The notes under the pieces: generated by a model
Databases searched by the model: none
Told to the model about the DNA's origin: nothing
The model's input: the letters and a program-made list of their open reading frames with translations, nothing else
Position numbers and translations under genes: made by a program
Shown here: positions 41,013 through 50,853 of the stretch, in pieces
How the letters are laid out: each line of letters begins with the position of its first letter
How positions within the stretch are numbered: position 1 is the first letter of the stretch
Source: Leifsonia xyli subsp. cynodontis DSM 46306
GTDB lineage: Bacteria > Actinomycetota > Actinomycetes > Actinomycetales > Microbacteriaceae
Assembly (NCBI RefSeq): GCF_000470775.1
Contig: NC_022438.1
Coordinates: forward strand, 496,001-560,000
DNA: 64,000 nucleotides
Reading direction: 5' to 3'

Positions 41013-42878
41013 ATGTCTATCGTTGAAGCACCTCAGCACCCTCCGCAAAAAGGAAAACAATTAGAAGAGACGAGAGCCGACAACGCACGGGGACGGTCCG
41101 GACGCTGCTGCGCATCCTGCCGTTCGCGAAGTCGGCCGCTCCGCGCATCCTGCTCGGAATGGCCGCCGCGCTGCTGGCGAGCTTGGTCGCGCTGAGCATC
41201 CCCCAGGTGCTGCGCTGGCTGGTGGACGGTCCGCTCTCCACGGGCGACCCGAGCGCGGTGTGGCCTGCGGCGCTGCTCGTCGTCGGGCTGGGCGCGGCTG
41301 AAGCGGTCTTCATCGCGCTTCGGCGTTGGTTCGTGCTCACACCGGGCACGCACATCGAAGCGCGGATGCGCAACGCCCTGTACGAGAAGCTCCAGGATCT
41401 GCCTGTCGCCTTCCACGACCGCTGGCCGAGCGGCCAGCTGCTGTCGCGCGCGGTCAGCGACCTCGGCCTGATCCGCCGCTGGCTGTCCTTCGGGATCGTG
41501 CTGCTGGTGGTGAATGTGGTCACGATCGTGGTCGGCTTCGTCATCCTGATCGGCTGGAACGTGGTCCTCGGGACGATCTTCCTCGTCCTGTCGGCGCCGC
41601 TCTGGATCTACGGGTTCGTTTTCAAGAAGAAGTACTCGATCGTGGCCCGGCGCAGCCAGGACCAGGCTGGCGATCTGGCCACAGCGGTGGAGGAGTCGGT
41701 ACATGGCATCCGGGTGCTCAAGGCGTTCGGCTGTGGCAAGCACGCGCTGAAGAAGTTCGCGTCGCAGGCGGAGGAGCTTCGCGGCACCGAGATCGAGAAG
41801 GCGAAAGCCATCGCCGGCATCTGGCTCTGGCTGCTGCTGATCCCGGATGTGGCGTTCGGGCTCTGCCTCGTCGCCGGCGTCTGACTCGCGGCCCAAGGGC
41901 AGCTGTCGGTCGGCGAACTGGTGGCGTTCTTCGCCACGGCGACCGTCCTCCGGTTCCCGATCGAGTCGATCGGCTTCCTGCTCTCGATGACTTTCGACAC
42001 CCGCACGGCGGCCGACCGGTTCTTCGAGGTCATGGACGAGGGCAACGCGATCACCGACCCGGCCGAGCCGAAGCGGATCGCGGCTCCGAAGGGCGAACTC
42101 GTCTTCGAGGATGTGCGCTTCCGCTACCAGGACTCGCCCGAGCGCTTCCCCGATCTGCTCGACGGCGTCGACCTGAGGCTGGAAGCCGGGGGAGACGATG
42201 GCGCTGGTCGGTCTGACCGGAAGCGGCAAGTCGACGCTGACCGCGCTGACGACCCGCCTGTACGACGTGACCGGCGGCGCGGTGCGGGTGGACGGTGTGG
42301 ATGTGCGCGACCTGACCCGCTACGAGCTGCGGAGGGCCATCGCGATGGCCTTCGAGGACGCGACGCTGTTCTCGGCGTCTGTGCGCGAGAACGTGCTGCT
42401 CGGCCGCGACGGGCTCGACCTCCGTTCCGCCGAAGCGGAGCGTGTGCTGGCCGAGGCGCTCGAGATCGCCCAGGCGGGTTTCGTGTACGACCTCCCCGAG
42501 GGGGTCGAGACGAAGGTCGGCGAGGAGGGGCTCAGCCTCTCCGGCGGGCAGCGGCAGCGGCTCGCGCTCGCGCGCGCGGTGGCGGCAGCGCCCAGCGTCC
42601 TCGTGCTGGACGATCCGCTGTCCGCGCTGGATGTGGACACCGAGGCCCTTGTCGAGGCTGCGCTCCGGCGGGTGCTGGCCGCCACGACGGCTCTGATCGT
42701 GGCGCACCGTCCTTCGACGGTGATGCTCGCCGACCGTGTCGCGCTGCTGCAGGACGGCAGAATCACCGCCGTTGGCACGCACCACGACCTGCTCGCTGGG
42801 AATGAGCACTATCGCTTCGTCCTCTCCAGTCTCGAGGACGAACGGAACGAGGGGCTTCGGAAGGAGGTAAACCTGTGA
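41013..42878 (+). pseudogene. ABC exporter half-transporter A, multiply disrupted
   Basis: A repaired type IV (multidrug/peptide) ABC half-transporter of about 620 residues. The start ATG 41013 reads MSIVEAPQHPPQKGKQLEE, then a shift near 41095 leads into TLLRILPFAKSAAPRILLG. The membrane domain runs to an in-frame TGA at 41882-41884, where LVAGV-stop-LAAQGQ would read through in homologues. An extra G in gccgggggagac (near 42190) breaks the frame just before [13 protein letters not shown] (Walker A). The signature [16 protein letters not shown] and Walker [13 protein letters not shown] are intact. Three lesions make a functional product unlikely. Confidence 0.9.
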
Positions 42879-44691
42879 GCACGACGACCGTGACGGGGGG
42901 TCGAGGGCGAAGAGCGCCACGACCTCACCAAAGAGGAGAGCCGGCAGATTCGCCGGCGCTCGCTGCGCCTGCTCGGATCGCGGCTGCGCCCGCTGCGCCT
43001 GCGGCTGGTGCTGACGGCGGCCGTGGTCGTGGTCAGCACGGCCGCCCAGGTCGCCGGTCCGGCGATCATCGCGTTCGGCATCGACAACGGGCTGCCCGCG
43101 CTGCTCAAGCAGGACTGGTTCCCGCTGGCCGCGGCCGGTGCCGCGTACCTGCTCACTGGTGTCATCGGCGCTGCGCTGATCGCGTGGTACACGGTGCTGA
43201 GCGCGCGGATCAGCCAGGCCATCCTGATCGACCTGCGCAAACGGGTTTTCCTGCACACGCAGAAGCTCTCGCTGGAGTTCCACGAGTCGTACACGTCCGG
43301 CCGCATCATCTCGCGGCAGACGAGCGATCTTGACTCGATCCGCGAACTGCTGGACTCCGGCATCAACCAGCTCGTGCAGGGCTTCCTGTACATGCTGTTC
43401 ATCGCGATCATGCTGTTCTCGCTCGATGGGGTGAGCGGCCTCGTGCTGTTCGGCTCGCTGGTGCCGCTGTACCTGCTCACCCGCTGGTTCCAGAAGCGCT
43501 CGCAGGTGCTCTTCCGCATCTCGCGGGTCGCCTCGGCCAAGCTGATCGTGCATTTCGTGGAGACCATGACCAGCATCCGCGCGGTCAAGGCGTTCCACAA
43601 GGAGAAGCGCAACGAGAAGGAGTTCGGCGGTCTGGTCGAGGAGTACCGGGATGTGAACGCCCGGGTCATCCAGCTGTTCGGGGTCTTCGATCCGGGACTG
43701 GTGATGATCGGCAATATGACGGTCGGCGTCGTCCTCCTGGTCGGCGGCTTCCGGGTGGCGGACGGCCAGCTCGCGATCGGCGTGCTGCTCGCGGCGCTGC
43801 TCTACACTCGCCGGTTCTTCGACCCGATGGAGGAGATGGCGATGTTCTACAACTCCTACCAGTCGGCTGCGGCCGCGCTCGAGAAGATCTCGGGCGTCCT
43901 GGAAGAGGAGCCGAGCGTCCCGGACCCGGTGAAACCGGTGGATCTGTGGACGGCCGAGGGGCGTGTGACCTTCGAGGAGGTGACGTTCGCCTACACGGAA
44001 GACCGGGTCATCCTGCCCGAGTTCAGCCTGGACGTCCCCGCGGGACAGACCGTGGCGCTCGTTGGCTCGACGGGGGCGGGAAAGTCGACGCTGGCGAAGC
44101 TCATCTCCCGGTTCTACGATCCGAGCGACGGTGCTGTCCGTCTGGACGGCGTCGACCTGCGGAGTCTGCACCCGAAGGATCTGCGCCGTGCGATCGTCAT
44201 GGTGACCCAGGAGGCGTATCTGTTCAGCGGCTCGGTCGCGGACAACATCGCGCTCGGAATGCCGGACGCGACCCGCCAGCAGGTGATCGAGGCGGCGACG
44301 GCGGTCGGCGCGCACGAGTTCATCCAGGGTCTGCCGAACGGCTACGACACCGACGTGAACAAGCGCGGCGGACGGGTCTCGGCGGGTCAGCGGCAGCTGA
44401 TCTCGTTCGCACGGGCCTTCCTCGCGAACCCGGCGGTGCTCATTCCTGGACGAGGCGACCAGCTCGCTCGACATTCCGAGCGAGCGTCTGGTGCAGGAGG
44501 CGTTGCAGACACTGCTCGCCGACCGCACCGCGGTGATCATCGCGCATCGTCTCTCGACGGTCGCGATCGCGGGCCGGGTGCTCGTGATGGAGCACGGCCG
44601 TGTGGTCGAGGACGGCGCACCGGGCGACCTCATCGCCGGCGCCGGCCGGTTCGCGCAGCTGCACGCGGCCTGGCGCGACTCGCTGGTGTGA
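42875..44691 (+). pseudogene. ABC exporter half-transporter B, frameshifted twice
   Basis: The partner half-transporter, starting at GTG 42875, four bases inside the end of half A. An extra G in the run at about 42895-42900 breaks MSTTTVTG from the continuation [18 protein letters not shown]. The membrane domain and Walker A ([13 protein letters not shown]) are good. The signature is degenerate ([11 protein letters not shown]). An extra C near 44452 separates NPAVLI from [19 protein letters not shown]. The H-loop IIAHRLSTV follows in the last frame. The two halves together resemble heterodimeric multidrug or peptide exporters. Confidence 0.9.
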
Positions 44692-44706
44692 GCCGCGCGA
44701 GAAGGA

Positions 44707-44735
44707 CGCCGGAGGGGATCTCGTCTCCTCCGGCG
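44707..44735 (+). terminator. Hairpin terminator after the ABC exporter genes
   Basis: A 9-bp GC-rich stem (44707-44715 with 44727-44735) 15 bp beyond the exporter stop codon, followed by CCCTTCTTC. It separates the decayed exporter from the two-component genes. Confidence 0.65.
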
Positions 44736-44935
44736 CCCTTCTTCGCGTGGCCGACTCAGCGGTTCACGGTCACAACGAGCGGAGCGCCCAGCGCTGCCGG
44801 CCGCGGATATCCTGCCCTCCTTCGAGCTTGTGGGCGTGGCGCGCGGTCGGATCGCCCACATCCGGGGGGCCACCCGTTCTGGGCTCGGTGGTGGCACGGA
44901 TGCGTGCGGGGCGCTCCCGGGTGAAGATTGTCCGC

Positions 44936-45283
44936 ATGTGTTTTCGTGTTGTGATCGTCGACGACCACGCGCGATTCCGTGCACAGGCGGCCGAATTGCT
45001 CCGTCTGGAGCGGTTCTCGGTGGTCGGCACCGCGGAGACCGGAGCGGGCGGCGTCGAGCTGAGCAGGCACCTCACGCCCGATCTGGTGCTGCTGGATGTC
45101 GCTCTCCCGGATGCGAACGGCTTCGACCTCGTCGGCGCTGTGCATGCCACTGGAGCCGCTGTCGTCCTCACCTCCAGCAGGTCTTACCACGACTACGGGA
45201 CGCGCGTCACAGACAGCGGTGCGGACGGGTTCATCAGCAAGGCCGAGCTGACGGGTGAGGCGATCCGCAGCCTGCTAAGGTAA
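44936..45283 (+). CDS. Single-domain response regulator receiver
   Basis: A 115-residue protein consisting only of a CheY-like receiver. VVIVDDHARFRAQAAELL gives the acidic pair, LVLLDVALPDANGFDL the phosphorylated Asp, and VVLTSS and ISKAEL the conserved Thr/Ser and Lys positions. It has no output domain. It lies 4 bp before a LuxR-type regulator gene and a histidine kinase gene, so it may share their phosphate flow. In-frame GTG 44921 is an alternative start. Confidence 0.82.
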   Translation: MCFRVVIVDDHARFRAQAAELLRLERFSVVGTAETGAGGVELSRHLTPDLVLLDVALPDANGFDLVGAVHATGAAVVLTSSRSYHDYGTRVTDSGADGFISKAELTGEAIRSLLR

Positions 45284-45287
45284 GCGC

Positions 45288-45968
45288 GTGGTGGGAGTGA
45301 ACTGGGAATCCCGCCCGCTTCGGGTCGCGGTCGCCGACGACGCGGTACTGCTGCGCGAGGGCATTGGCCAGATTCTGCGCGCGGGCGGAGTGGAGGTGGT
45401 CGCCTCCGTCGACACGGCGGGGCAGCTGCTCGATGTGGTCGCGCGGGACGGCGCCCTCGACGCCGTTGTCCTCGACATCCGCATGCCGCCGACCCACAGC
45501 GACGAAGGTCTGCGTGCGCTCGAAGACCTGCGGGCCTCCGGCTCGGAGATGGGCGTGCTGCTGCTCTCGATGTACACCACCGCCGCGTACGCCATCCGCG
45601 CCATGAGCGCCGGCAGCGGAACCGGATATCTGCTGAAGGATCGCGTCGCGGACGCCGGCACCCTCGTGAACGCCGTGCGCGCTGTCGCCGCCGGCGGTTC
45701 CGTGGTCGATCCGGAGGTCGTGCAGCTGCTTGTCGCCGCACGCTCGTCGGAGGTGTCGCTGGACGCGCTCTCCGCCCGCGAGCGCGACGTCCTCCGGCTT
45801 ATGGCCGAGGGGCGCTCGAACGCGGGGATCGCCGCGGATCTGCATCTCAGCCTGCGCACCGTCGAGTCGCATATCGGCCGCATCATGACGAAACTCGGCA
45901 TCGAGGACTCCGCGGAGGGCCACCGCCGCGTGCTCGCCGTTCTGCGCTTCTTCCGCCAGGGCGCCTGA
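45288..45968 (+). CDS. LuxR/NarL-type response regulator
   Basis: A 226-residue protein. The receiver domain (residues 6-125) carries VAVADDAVLLREGI and the phosphoacceptor Asp in VVLDIRMPPTH; the Lys lies in YLLKDRV. The C-terminal LuxR HTH is LSARERDVLRLMAEGRSN followed by LSLRTVESHIGRIMTKLGI. The start is GTG 45288. The kinase gene starts 4 bp after it, so the pair is a clear two-component system. Confidence 0.92.
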   Translation: MVGVNWESRPLRVAVADDAVLLREGIGQILRAGGVEVVASVDTAGQLLDVVARDGALDAVVLDIRMPPTHSDEGLRALEDLRASGSEMGVLLLSMYTTAAYAIRAMSAGSGTGYLLKDRVADAGTLVNAVRAVAAGGSVVDPEVVQLLVAARSSEVSLDALSARERDVLRLMAEGRSNAGIAADLHLSLRTVESHIGRIMTKLGIEDSAEGHRRVLAVLRFFRQGA

Positions 45969-45972
45969 AGCC

Positions 45973-47736
45973 GTGGCCGCTGCGCGCCTTTGGCTCCGCG
46001 CGCTCGCGGTCGTCGCCGCCATCGCCGCCAATGCGCTCGCCCAGGTGCTGAGCGCCGCCTGGGAGGATTACGGTCCGCGACCGCACGGCATCGGCTGGGC
46101 GCTGGTGTTCGTCGTGGTGGCCCTCGACTACGTGGTCTGCGCGATCATCGCGTGGCGTGCGGTGCGGAACCCGCTCCCCGGCTGGCTGATGGTCGCTGCC
46201 GCCCTGTTCTGGTCGGCGGGCGCCTGGTATCCGCTGGCCCGCGGTGTCGGCTGGCTGTGGCCGCTGCTGGCGGGGGCGACGGACCTGTGGGCGGTGCTGG
46301 TCGGCGTCCTGGTGCTCTCCTATCCGGCCGGAAAGATCCTCTCCGCGTTCGACCGGACCGTCGTCCTGGTGGTCTCGGCGGCCTTCCTGGTGCGCTTCGC
46401 CGGCATCCTCCTGTTCAGTTCGCTAGCGCCGTCCGCTTGCGGCTGCGTCGCGAACAGTTATGCGGTCCTGCCGAGCCAGGACGCCGACTACGGGCTGGGC
46501 TTCGCCTGGCGGATCATCGGGCTGGGGCTGATGCTCACCGTCGTGGTGCGGCTCGCCGTGCGCTGGTTCACGAGCTCGCTCCCAGCCAGGCGGGTGTCGT
46601 TCGTGATGCCGCTGGCCCTGCTGCTGTGGTGCTACGGGACGATTCAGGACTCCCTGAGCTTCGCGATCGGCTGGGACGGCGGCTGGTTGCAGTTCATCCC
46701 GCCGGTGGCGATCGCCTTCATTCCGCCGGTCTTCGTCGGCGGTGTCTTCTACGTCCGTGGCCTCCGCTCCCGGGTGGCCGATCTCGTCATCGTCGCGCGT
46801 GACAAAGTGGACAGATCGCTGTGGGAGTCGAGCCTGGCCCGGACGCTGCACGACAGCTCGCTGCGTGTGTTCTGGTGGGAGGAGAAGTGGCGCGGCTACG
46901 TGACCAGCGACGGGGAGCCGGTGCCGGCTGCGGCGGAGAGCCGCCCGGGTTGCTCGACCCTGGCGATCGACTCCGATCAGGGACCCATCGCGCTGATCGA
47001 GCACGATATCGCGCTGAGCCAGGACGACCGGCTGCTGGACGCGGTCTCCTCGGCGCTGCTGCTCTCCGTCGACAACGACCGGCTGCGGGACCGGCTGGAG
47101 CAGACCATCCAGGAGCTGCGCGAGTCCCGCCTCCGGATCGTCGAGGAGCAGTATCTCGCGCGGCGGCGGCTGGAGCGCGATCTGCACGACGGCTCGCAGC
47201 AGCAACTGGTTTCGCTCGCGATCGGCCTGCGTATCGCCACGGGCAAGGCGCAGAGCGCGGGGGAGACGGAACTCGTCGCGGATCTGGAACAGGCGTCCAC
47301 GCAGCTCGCCGACGCACTGCGGGAGCTCCGGGAGCTGGCGCGCGGCATTCACCCCACTGTCCTGACCGACGGCGACCTCCGTTCGGCGCTCCTCGAACTC
47401 GCGCAGCGCAGCCATCTGCCGGTCGAGGTGGAGGTCGAGCCGTTCGAACGGCTGCCGACGGTCATCGAGGAGACGATCTACTATTGCGTCTCGGAGTGCT
47501 TGTCCAACGCAGCCAAACACGCGCGGGCGCGCACCTACGCCATCGTGGTCAAGCGGGATCGGGATGCGGTCGCGGCCACGGTGAAGGACGACGGCCGCGG
47601 CGGTGCGAGGATCGAGGCCGGCGGCGGGCTCGAGGGCCTGCGCGACCGGGTGGAGACCGTCGGCGGGCGTGTGGAGGTGTGCTCGGTGGCCGGGCTCGGG
47701 ACGATCGTGGAGCTGCTCATCCCCGTGCCGACATGA
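45973..47736 (+). CDS. Sensor histidine kinase (HisKA_3 type)
   Basis: A 587-residue kinase with about eight N-terminal membrane helices (residues 5-275), a linker resembling a GAF-like region, then the dimerisation helix RRRLERDLHDGSQQQLVSLA with the phosphorylated His. The ATPase domain has YYCVSECLSNAAKHARA (N box) and VKDDGRGGAR (G1 box), with GLEGLRDRVETVGG as the G2 region. The signal is unknown; the large membrane domain suggests an envelope or lipid-soluble cue. The start is GTG 45973. Confidence 0.9.
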   Translation: MAAARLWLRALAVVAAIAANALAQVLSAAWEDYGPRPHGIGWALVFVVVALDYVVCAIIAWRAVRNPLPGWLMVAAALFWSAGAWYPLARGVGWLWPLLAGATDLWAVLVGVLVLSYPAGKILSAFDRTVVLVVSAAFLVRFAGILLFSSLAPSACGCVANSYAVLPSQDADYGLGFAWRIIGLGLMLTVVVRLAVRWFTSSLPARRVSFVMPLALLLWCYGTIQDSLSFAIGWDGGWLQFIPPVAIAFIPPVFVGGVFYVRGLRSRVADLVIVARDKVDRSLWESSLARTLHDSSLRVFWWEEKWRGYVTSDGEPVPAAAESRPGCSTLAIDSDQGPIALIEHDIALSQDDRLLDAVSSALLLSVDNDRLRDRLEQTIQELRESRLRIVEEQYLARRRLERDLHDGSQQQLVSLAIGLRIATGKAQSAGETELVADLEQASTQLADALRELRELARGIHPTVLTDGDLRSALLELAQRSHLPVEVEVEPFERLPTVIEETIYYCVSECLSNAAKHARARTYAIVVKRDRDAVAATVKDDGRGGARIEAGGGLEGLRDRVETVGGRVEVCSVAGLGTIVELLIPVPT

Positions 47737-48162
47737 TCACTTGCCGCTCGCGGCCTTCGCGGCGTAGGTCTGGTCGCCGAGCACGAACGCGCTCCAGCCG
47801 CCGCCGCAGTCGCTCGCCTTTTCGGGCAGGCCGCTGATCGGCCACCAGCTGTCTTGGATCTTCGGCTTGGGCATCGCCGTCTCGGTCTCGCACGTTCCTG
47901 CGAGGACGTGCGTCGGCGAGGTGTAGGTGAGGATGGCCTCACCCGTGCTGGTGTCGTAGTTCACGCGGATCAGGGTCGCGTCGCCCGGCACGAAGCCGGG
48001 CGAGCCGAACCTCGCCGTGCCAGCCGCTTCGAAGCCCTTGGCGGTGTCGAAGATGGCCGACTCGACGTGTGGGGCGAACATCGACACGACCGAGCAGCCC
48101 GAGAGGGTGATCAGGACGGGGACGGTGGACGCCGCGATGGCGACTCGGCGAGCACGAGGCAC
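47737..48162 (-). CDS. Predicted lipoprotein (141 aa)
   Basis: Begins with a basic stretch (VPRARRVAIAAS) and a hydrophobic segment ending in the lipobox LSGC near residue 20, so it is probably a lipid-anchored surface protein. The mature part has several Cys (GTCETE, SDCGGG) and a beta-rich look, for example ATLIRVNYDTSTGEAILTY. No family is recognised. GTG 48162 is chosen over the longer frame because AGGAG lies six bases upstream and the signal peptide then has a normal length. It is convergent with the histidine kinase. Confidence 0.6.
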   Translation of the reverse strand: MPRARRVAIAASTVPVLITLSGCSVVSMFAPHVESAIFDTAKGFEAAGTARFGSPGFVPGDATLIRVNYDTSTGEAILTYTSPTHVLAGTCETETAMPKPKIQDSWWPISGLPEKASDCGGGWSAFVLGDQTYAAKAASGK

Positions 48163-48260
48163 AGCTGACTCCTGAGTGACGATGACGATCCTGCCAGTCA
48201 ACACCATTCACCTGAGTGCAAGCGTCGATCGCGAGAACGACGCTCCGGAGCGGGTTCCTG

Positions 48261-48599
48261 TCAGGGGCGGTGCCGGGCGTTTCGCAGGTCCACACGGTAG
48301 GCAGGGCCGTCCACGCCGAGCAGGGGTGTACGCTCCGCCCGATAGCGCTCCAGGGCGCTGTGCTCGTGGTTCACGGCGGGATGGCCGCTCGCGCGGACGA
48401 CGCGCCACCACGGCACGCCGCTGCCGAAGTGGGCCAGCGCCTGCCCGACACGGCGGGCAGCGCGCGACCCCAGTGCGGCGGCGACATCCCCGTAGGTCAT
48501 CACGCGACCGGGAGGGATCTCGCCCACAACGGCCAGGACGCGGGAGGCGAAATCGTCCTGCTCCCCGCCCGGGACCGCCGGCTCAGAGTTCGAGGGCAC
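48261..48599 (-). CDS. Alkyltransferase-like protein (MGMT family, Cys replaced)
   Basis: A 112-residue protein of the MGMT DNA-binding domain fold: IPPGRVMTYGDVAAALGS and RRVGQALAHFG are conserved. Where active methyltransferases have the PCHR motif with the acceptor Cys, this protein reads PWWRVV. This places it among the alkyltransferase-like (ATL) proteins, which bind O6-alkylguanine without repairing it and hand lesions to nucleotide excision repair. Its start overlaps the end of the acetyltransferase gene. Confidence 0.85.
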   Translation of the reverse strand: MPSNSEPAVPGGEQDDFASRVLAVVGEIPPGRVMTYGDVAAALGSRAARRVGQALAHFGSGVPWWRVVRASGHPAVNHEHSALERYRAERTPLLGVDGPAYRVDLRNARHRP

Positions 48600-49035
48600 C
48601 GATCGTCTCGCCGTACTGCGTCTCGCCGACAGGACGGAAGCCGCTGCGCAGGAAGAACTGCTCGGGGCCCTCCTCGCCGGCCTCCCAGATCACAGAGAGA
48701 CGCTGGTGGCCACGCGCACGGGCCTCGTCGGCCAGCGCGAGGACCGCGAAGGTGCCGACGCCGCGGCCCTGCTCGCCGGCCTCCACGTTGATGCGCCAGA
48801 GGATCGCCTGGAACTCCTCGTGCTGGGCGTGAGGGTTGAAGTCGCCCATGATGAAGCCGACGACATCGTCGCCGTCGAGCACGACGCGCTGCCAGGAGGT
48901 GCTGGGGTCGGCGACAGCGGCCTCAGCCGAGTAGGACACCGGAGCGACGAACTGCTCCTGGCCCGGCTTCAATGTGAGCGCGTTCGCTGCCACCACGGTC
49001 CGCGCGCTCAACTCTTCCAGTCTCAACTCAGCCAT
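48583..49035 (-). CDS. GNAT-family N-acetyltransferase
   Basis: A 150-residue acetyltransferase. The acetyl-CoA loop is INVEAGEQGRGVGTFAVLA, followed by DEARARGHQRLSVIWEAG and EQFFLRSGFRPVGE, the usual motif B area. The substrate is unknown. ATG 49035 is chosen by motif position; the longer open frame above it crosses the icd promoter region. The gene overlaps the ATL gene by 17 bp and is divergent from icd. Confidence 0.82.
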   Translation of the reverse strand: MAELRLEELSARTVVAANALTLKPGQEQFVAPVSYSAEAAVADPSTSWQRVVLDGDDVVGFIMGDFNPHAQHEEFQAILWRINVEAGEQGRGVGTFAVLALADEARARGHQRLSVIWEAGEEGPEQFFLRSGFRPVGETQYGETIGALEL

Positions 49036-49183
49036 AACGAAAGGGTAACGTGCGAGGCCGATACTGGCATAGTCGCCGGACGGGTGAGCGCCGCCCGGAG
49101 CAAAGTGTCTCGATGTCAAGACAGTTGCCGCGCTCGGGTAAGCTGTCGTCGGCTGAATCACGGCACCGAAACCAGGAGAACCA

Positions 49184-50398
49184 GTGGACAAGATCAAGGT
49201 TGAAGGAACGGTCGTCGAGCTCGACGGCGACGAGATGACCCGCATCATCTGGAAGGCGATCAAAGACTCGCTCATCCACCCGTACCTCGACATCGACCTC
49301 GAGTACTACGACCTCGGCATCCAGAAGCGCGACGAGACCGACGACCAGATCACGATCGACGCGGCCCACGCCATCCAGAAGCACGGCATCGGCGTCAAGT
49401 GCGCCACGATCACGCCCGACGAGGCGCGGGTCGAGGAGTTCGGCCTCAAGAAGATGTGGAAGAGCCCGAACGGCACCATCCGCAACATCCTCGGCGGCGT
49501 GGTCTTCCGCGAGCCGATCATCATCTCCAACATCCCGCGCCTGGTCCCGGGCTGGAACAAGCCGATCGTCATCGGCCGCCACGCCTTCGGCGACCAGTAC
49601 CGCGCCACCGACTTCACCTTCGACGGTCCGGGCACCCTGACTCTCAGCTTCCAGCCGAACGGCGGCGGCGAGGCGCAGAGCTTCGAGGTCTACCAGGCTC
49701 CGGGCGCCGGTGTCGCGCTCGCGATGTACAACCAGGACGAGTCGATCCGCGACTTCGCGCGCGCCTCCTTCAACTACGGTCTCGACCGTCAGTACCCGGT
49801 GTACCTGTCGACCAAGAACACCATCCTGAAGGCCTACGACGGCCGGTTCAAGGATCTGTTCCAGGAGGTCTTCGACGCCGAGTACAAGAAGAGGTTCGAC
49901 GCGGCCGGCCTCACTTACGAGCACCGCCTGATCGACGACATGGTCGCCTCCAGCCTCAAATGGGAGGGCGGCTACGTCTGGGCGTGCAAGAACTACGACG
50001 GCGATGTCCAGTCGGACACCGTCGCGCAGGGCTTCGGCTCCCTGGGTCTCATGACCTCCGTGCTGACCACACCCGACGGCAAGGTCGTCGAGGCGGAGGC
50101 CGCGCACGGCACGGTGACTCGCCACTACCGCCAGCACCAGAAGGGCAAGCCCACCTCCACCAACCCGATCGCCTCGATCTACGCCTGGACGCGCGGCCTC
50201 GCGCACCGCGGCAAGCTCGACGGCAATCAGGAGCTCATCGACTTCACGCACACCCTCGAGGACGTGGTCGTGACGACGGTCGAGGAGGGCAAGATGACCA
50301 AGGACCTCGCGCTCCTGGTCGGCCCGGAGCAGACGTTCCTGACGACAGAGGAGTTCCTCGAGGCGATCAGCGCGAACCTCAAGGCGCGCCTGGGCTGA
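49184..50398 (+). CDS. icd: NADP-dependent isocitrate dehydrogenase
   Basis: Oxidatively decarboxylates isocitrate to 2-oxoglutarate. It has 404 residues and is of the homodimeric type shared with eukaryotes. It begins [20 protein letters not shown]. The substrate loop is [13 protein letters not shown], and [20 protein letters not shown] and [14 protein letters not shown] are the metal and cofactor regions. The start is GTG 49184 after an AGGAGA. It is a TCA-cycle partner of sucCD in this window. Confidence 0.96.
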   Translation: MDKIKVEGTVVELDGDEMTRIIWKAIKDSLIHPYLDIDLEYYDLGIQKRDETDDQITIDAAHAIQKHGIGVKCATITPDEARVEEFGLKKMWKSPNGTIRNILGGVVFREPIIISNIPRLVPGWNKPIVIGRHAFGDQYRATDFTFDGPGTLTLSFQPNGGGEAQSFEVYQAPGAGVALAMYNQDESIRDFARASFNYGLDRQYPVYLSTKNTILKAYDGRFKDLFQEVFDAEYKKRFDAAGLTYEHRLIDDMVASSLKWEGGYVWACKNYDGDVQSDTVAQGFGSLGLMTSVLTTPDGKVVEAEAAHGTVTRHYRQHQKGKPTSTNPIASIYAWTRGLAHRGKLDGNQELIDFTHTLEDVVVTTVEEGKMTKDLALLVGPEQTFLTTEEFLEAISANLKARLG

Positions 50399-50416
50399 GC
50401 CCGCGGTCGCACCCGG

Positions 50417-50463
50417 GCGGCCCGGTGGACCGAGACCCGGTGGCTCCCGGTCCACCGGGCCGC
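50417..50463 (+). terminator. Hairpin terminator after icd
   Basis: A perfect 16-bp GC-rich stem (50417-50432 with 50448-50463) with a 15-base loop, starting 18 bp after the icd stop. Confidence 0.82.
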
Positions 50464-50539
50464 TCTCCGTCGCAGGCTCGCGTCTCCTGTCGCCGGCTCC
50501 ACCGGCGAACCGGACGGCCTCGACGCAGCAGAGCGGCGG

Positions 50540-50850
50540 TGAGCGCTCCAGGGGCCGCTCGCTCTTCGCGGCTGCGGCGACAGGACCGCGATCGAGGTTA
50601 GGCTGATCGAAGGCATCGCCGCAGCGGTGCGGGTCCTCGCGCTGACCGTCGAGGCCGACACCGTGGTGATCGGCGGCGTCAGCCCCTCGGGGACCGGCTG
50701 CTGTGGCCATGTCCACGAGGTGCTCGACAGCGGTGCGGGACGGCCTTTTCCGTTCCTCGCCTCGCTGGCGCTGGCGCTGTCGCGCCGTGTCCGCCTCGTC
50801 CCCGAAAGAACATCTGTCGCCGCGCTCGAAGCGGCGCTCGCGAGGAGGAA
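50540..50850 (+). pseudogene. ROK-family sugar kinase, C-terminal remnant
   Basis: In the gap between icd and nagB one frame reads like the end of a ROK kinase: GDRTAIEVRLIEGIAAAVRV, LTVEADTVVIGG, FPFLASLALALSRRVRLVP and ALEAALARR. The expected N-terminal ATP-binding half is absent, the frame shifts near 50575, and no start or stop of its own remains. A GlcNAc kinase or ROK regulator next to nagB is a common arrangement, so this was probably an amino-sugar gene. The rest of the 455-bp gap holds only the icd terminator. Confidence 0.6.
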
Positions 50851-50853
50851 CAG

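Noticed and set aside
42051..44984. 977-codon minus-strand open frame opposite the ABC exporter genes
   Set aside because: A shadow of the ABC genes: the plus strand shows Walker A, signature and Walker B motifs in order, while the minus frame has none.
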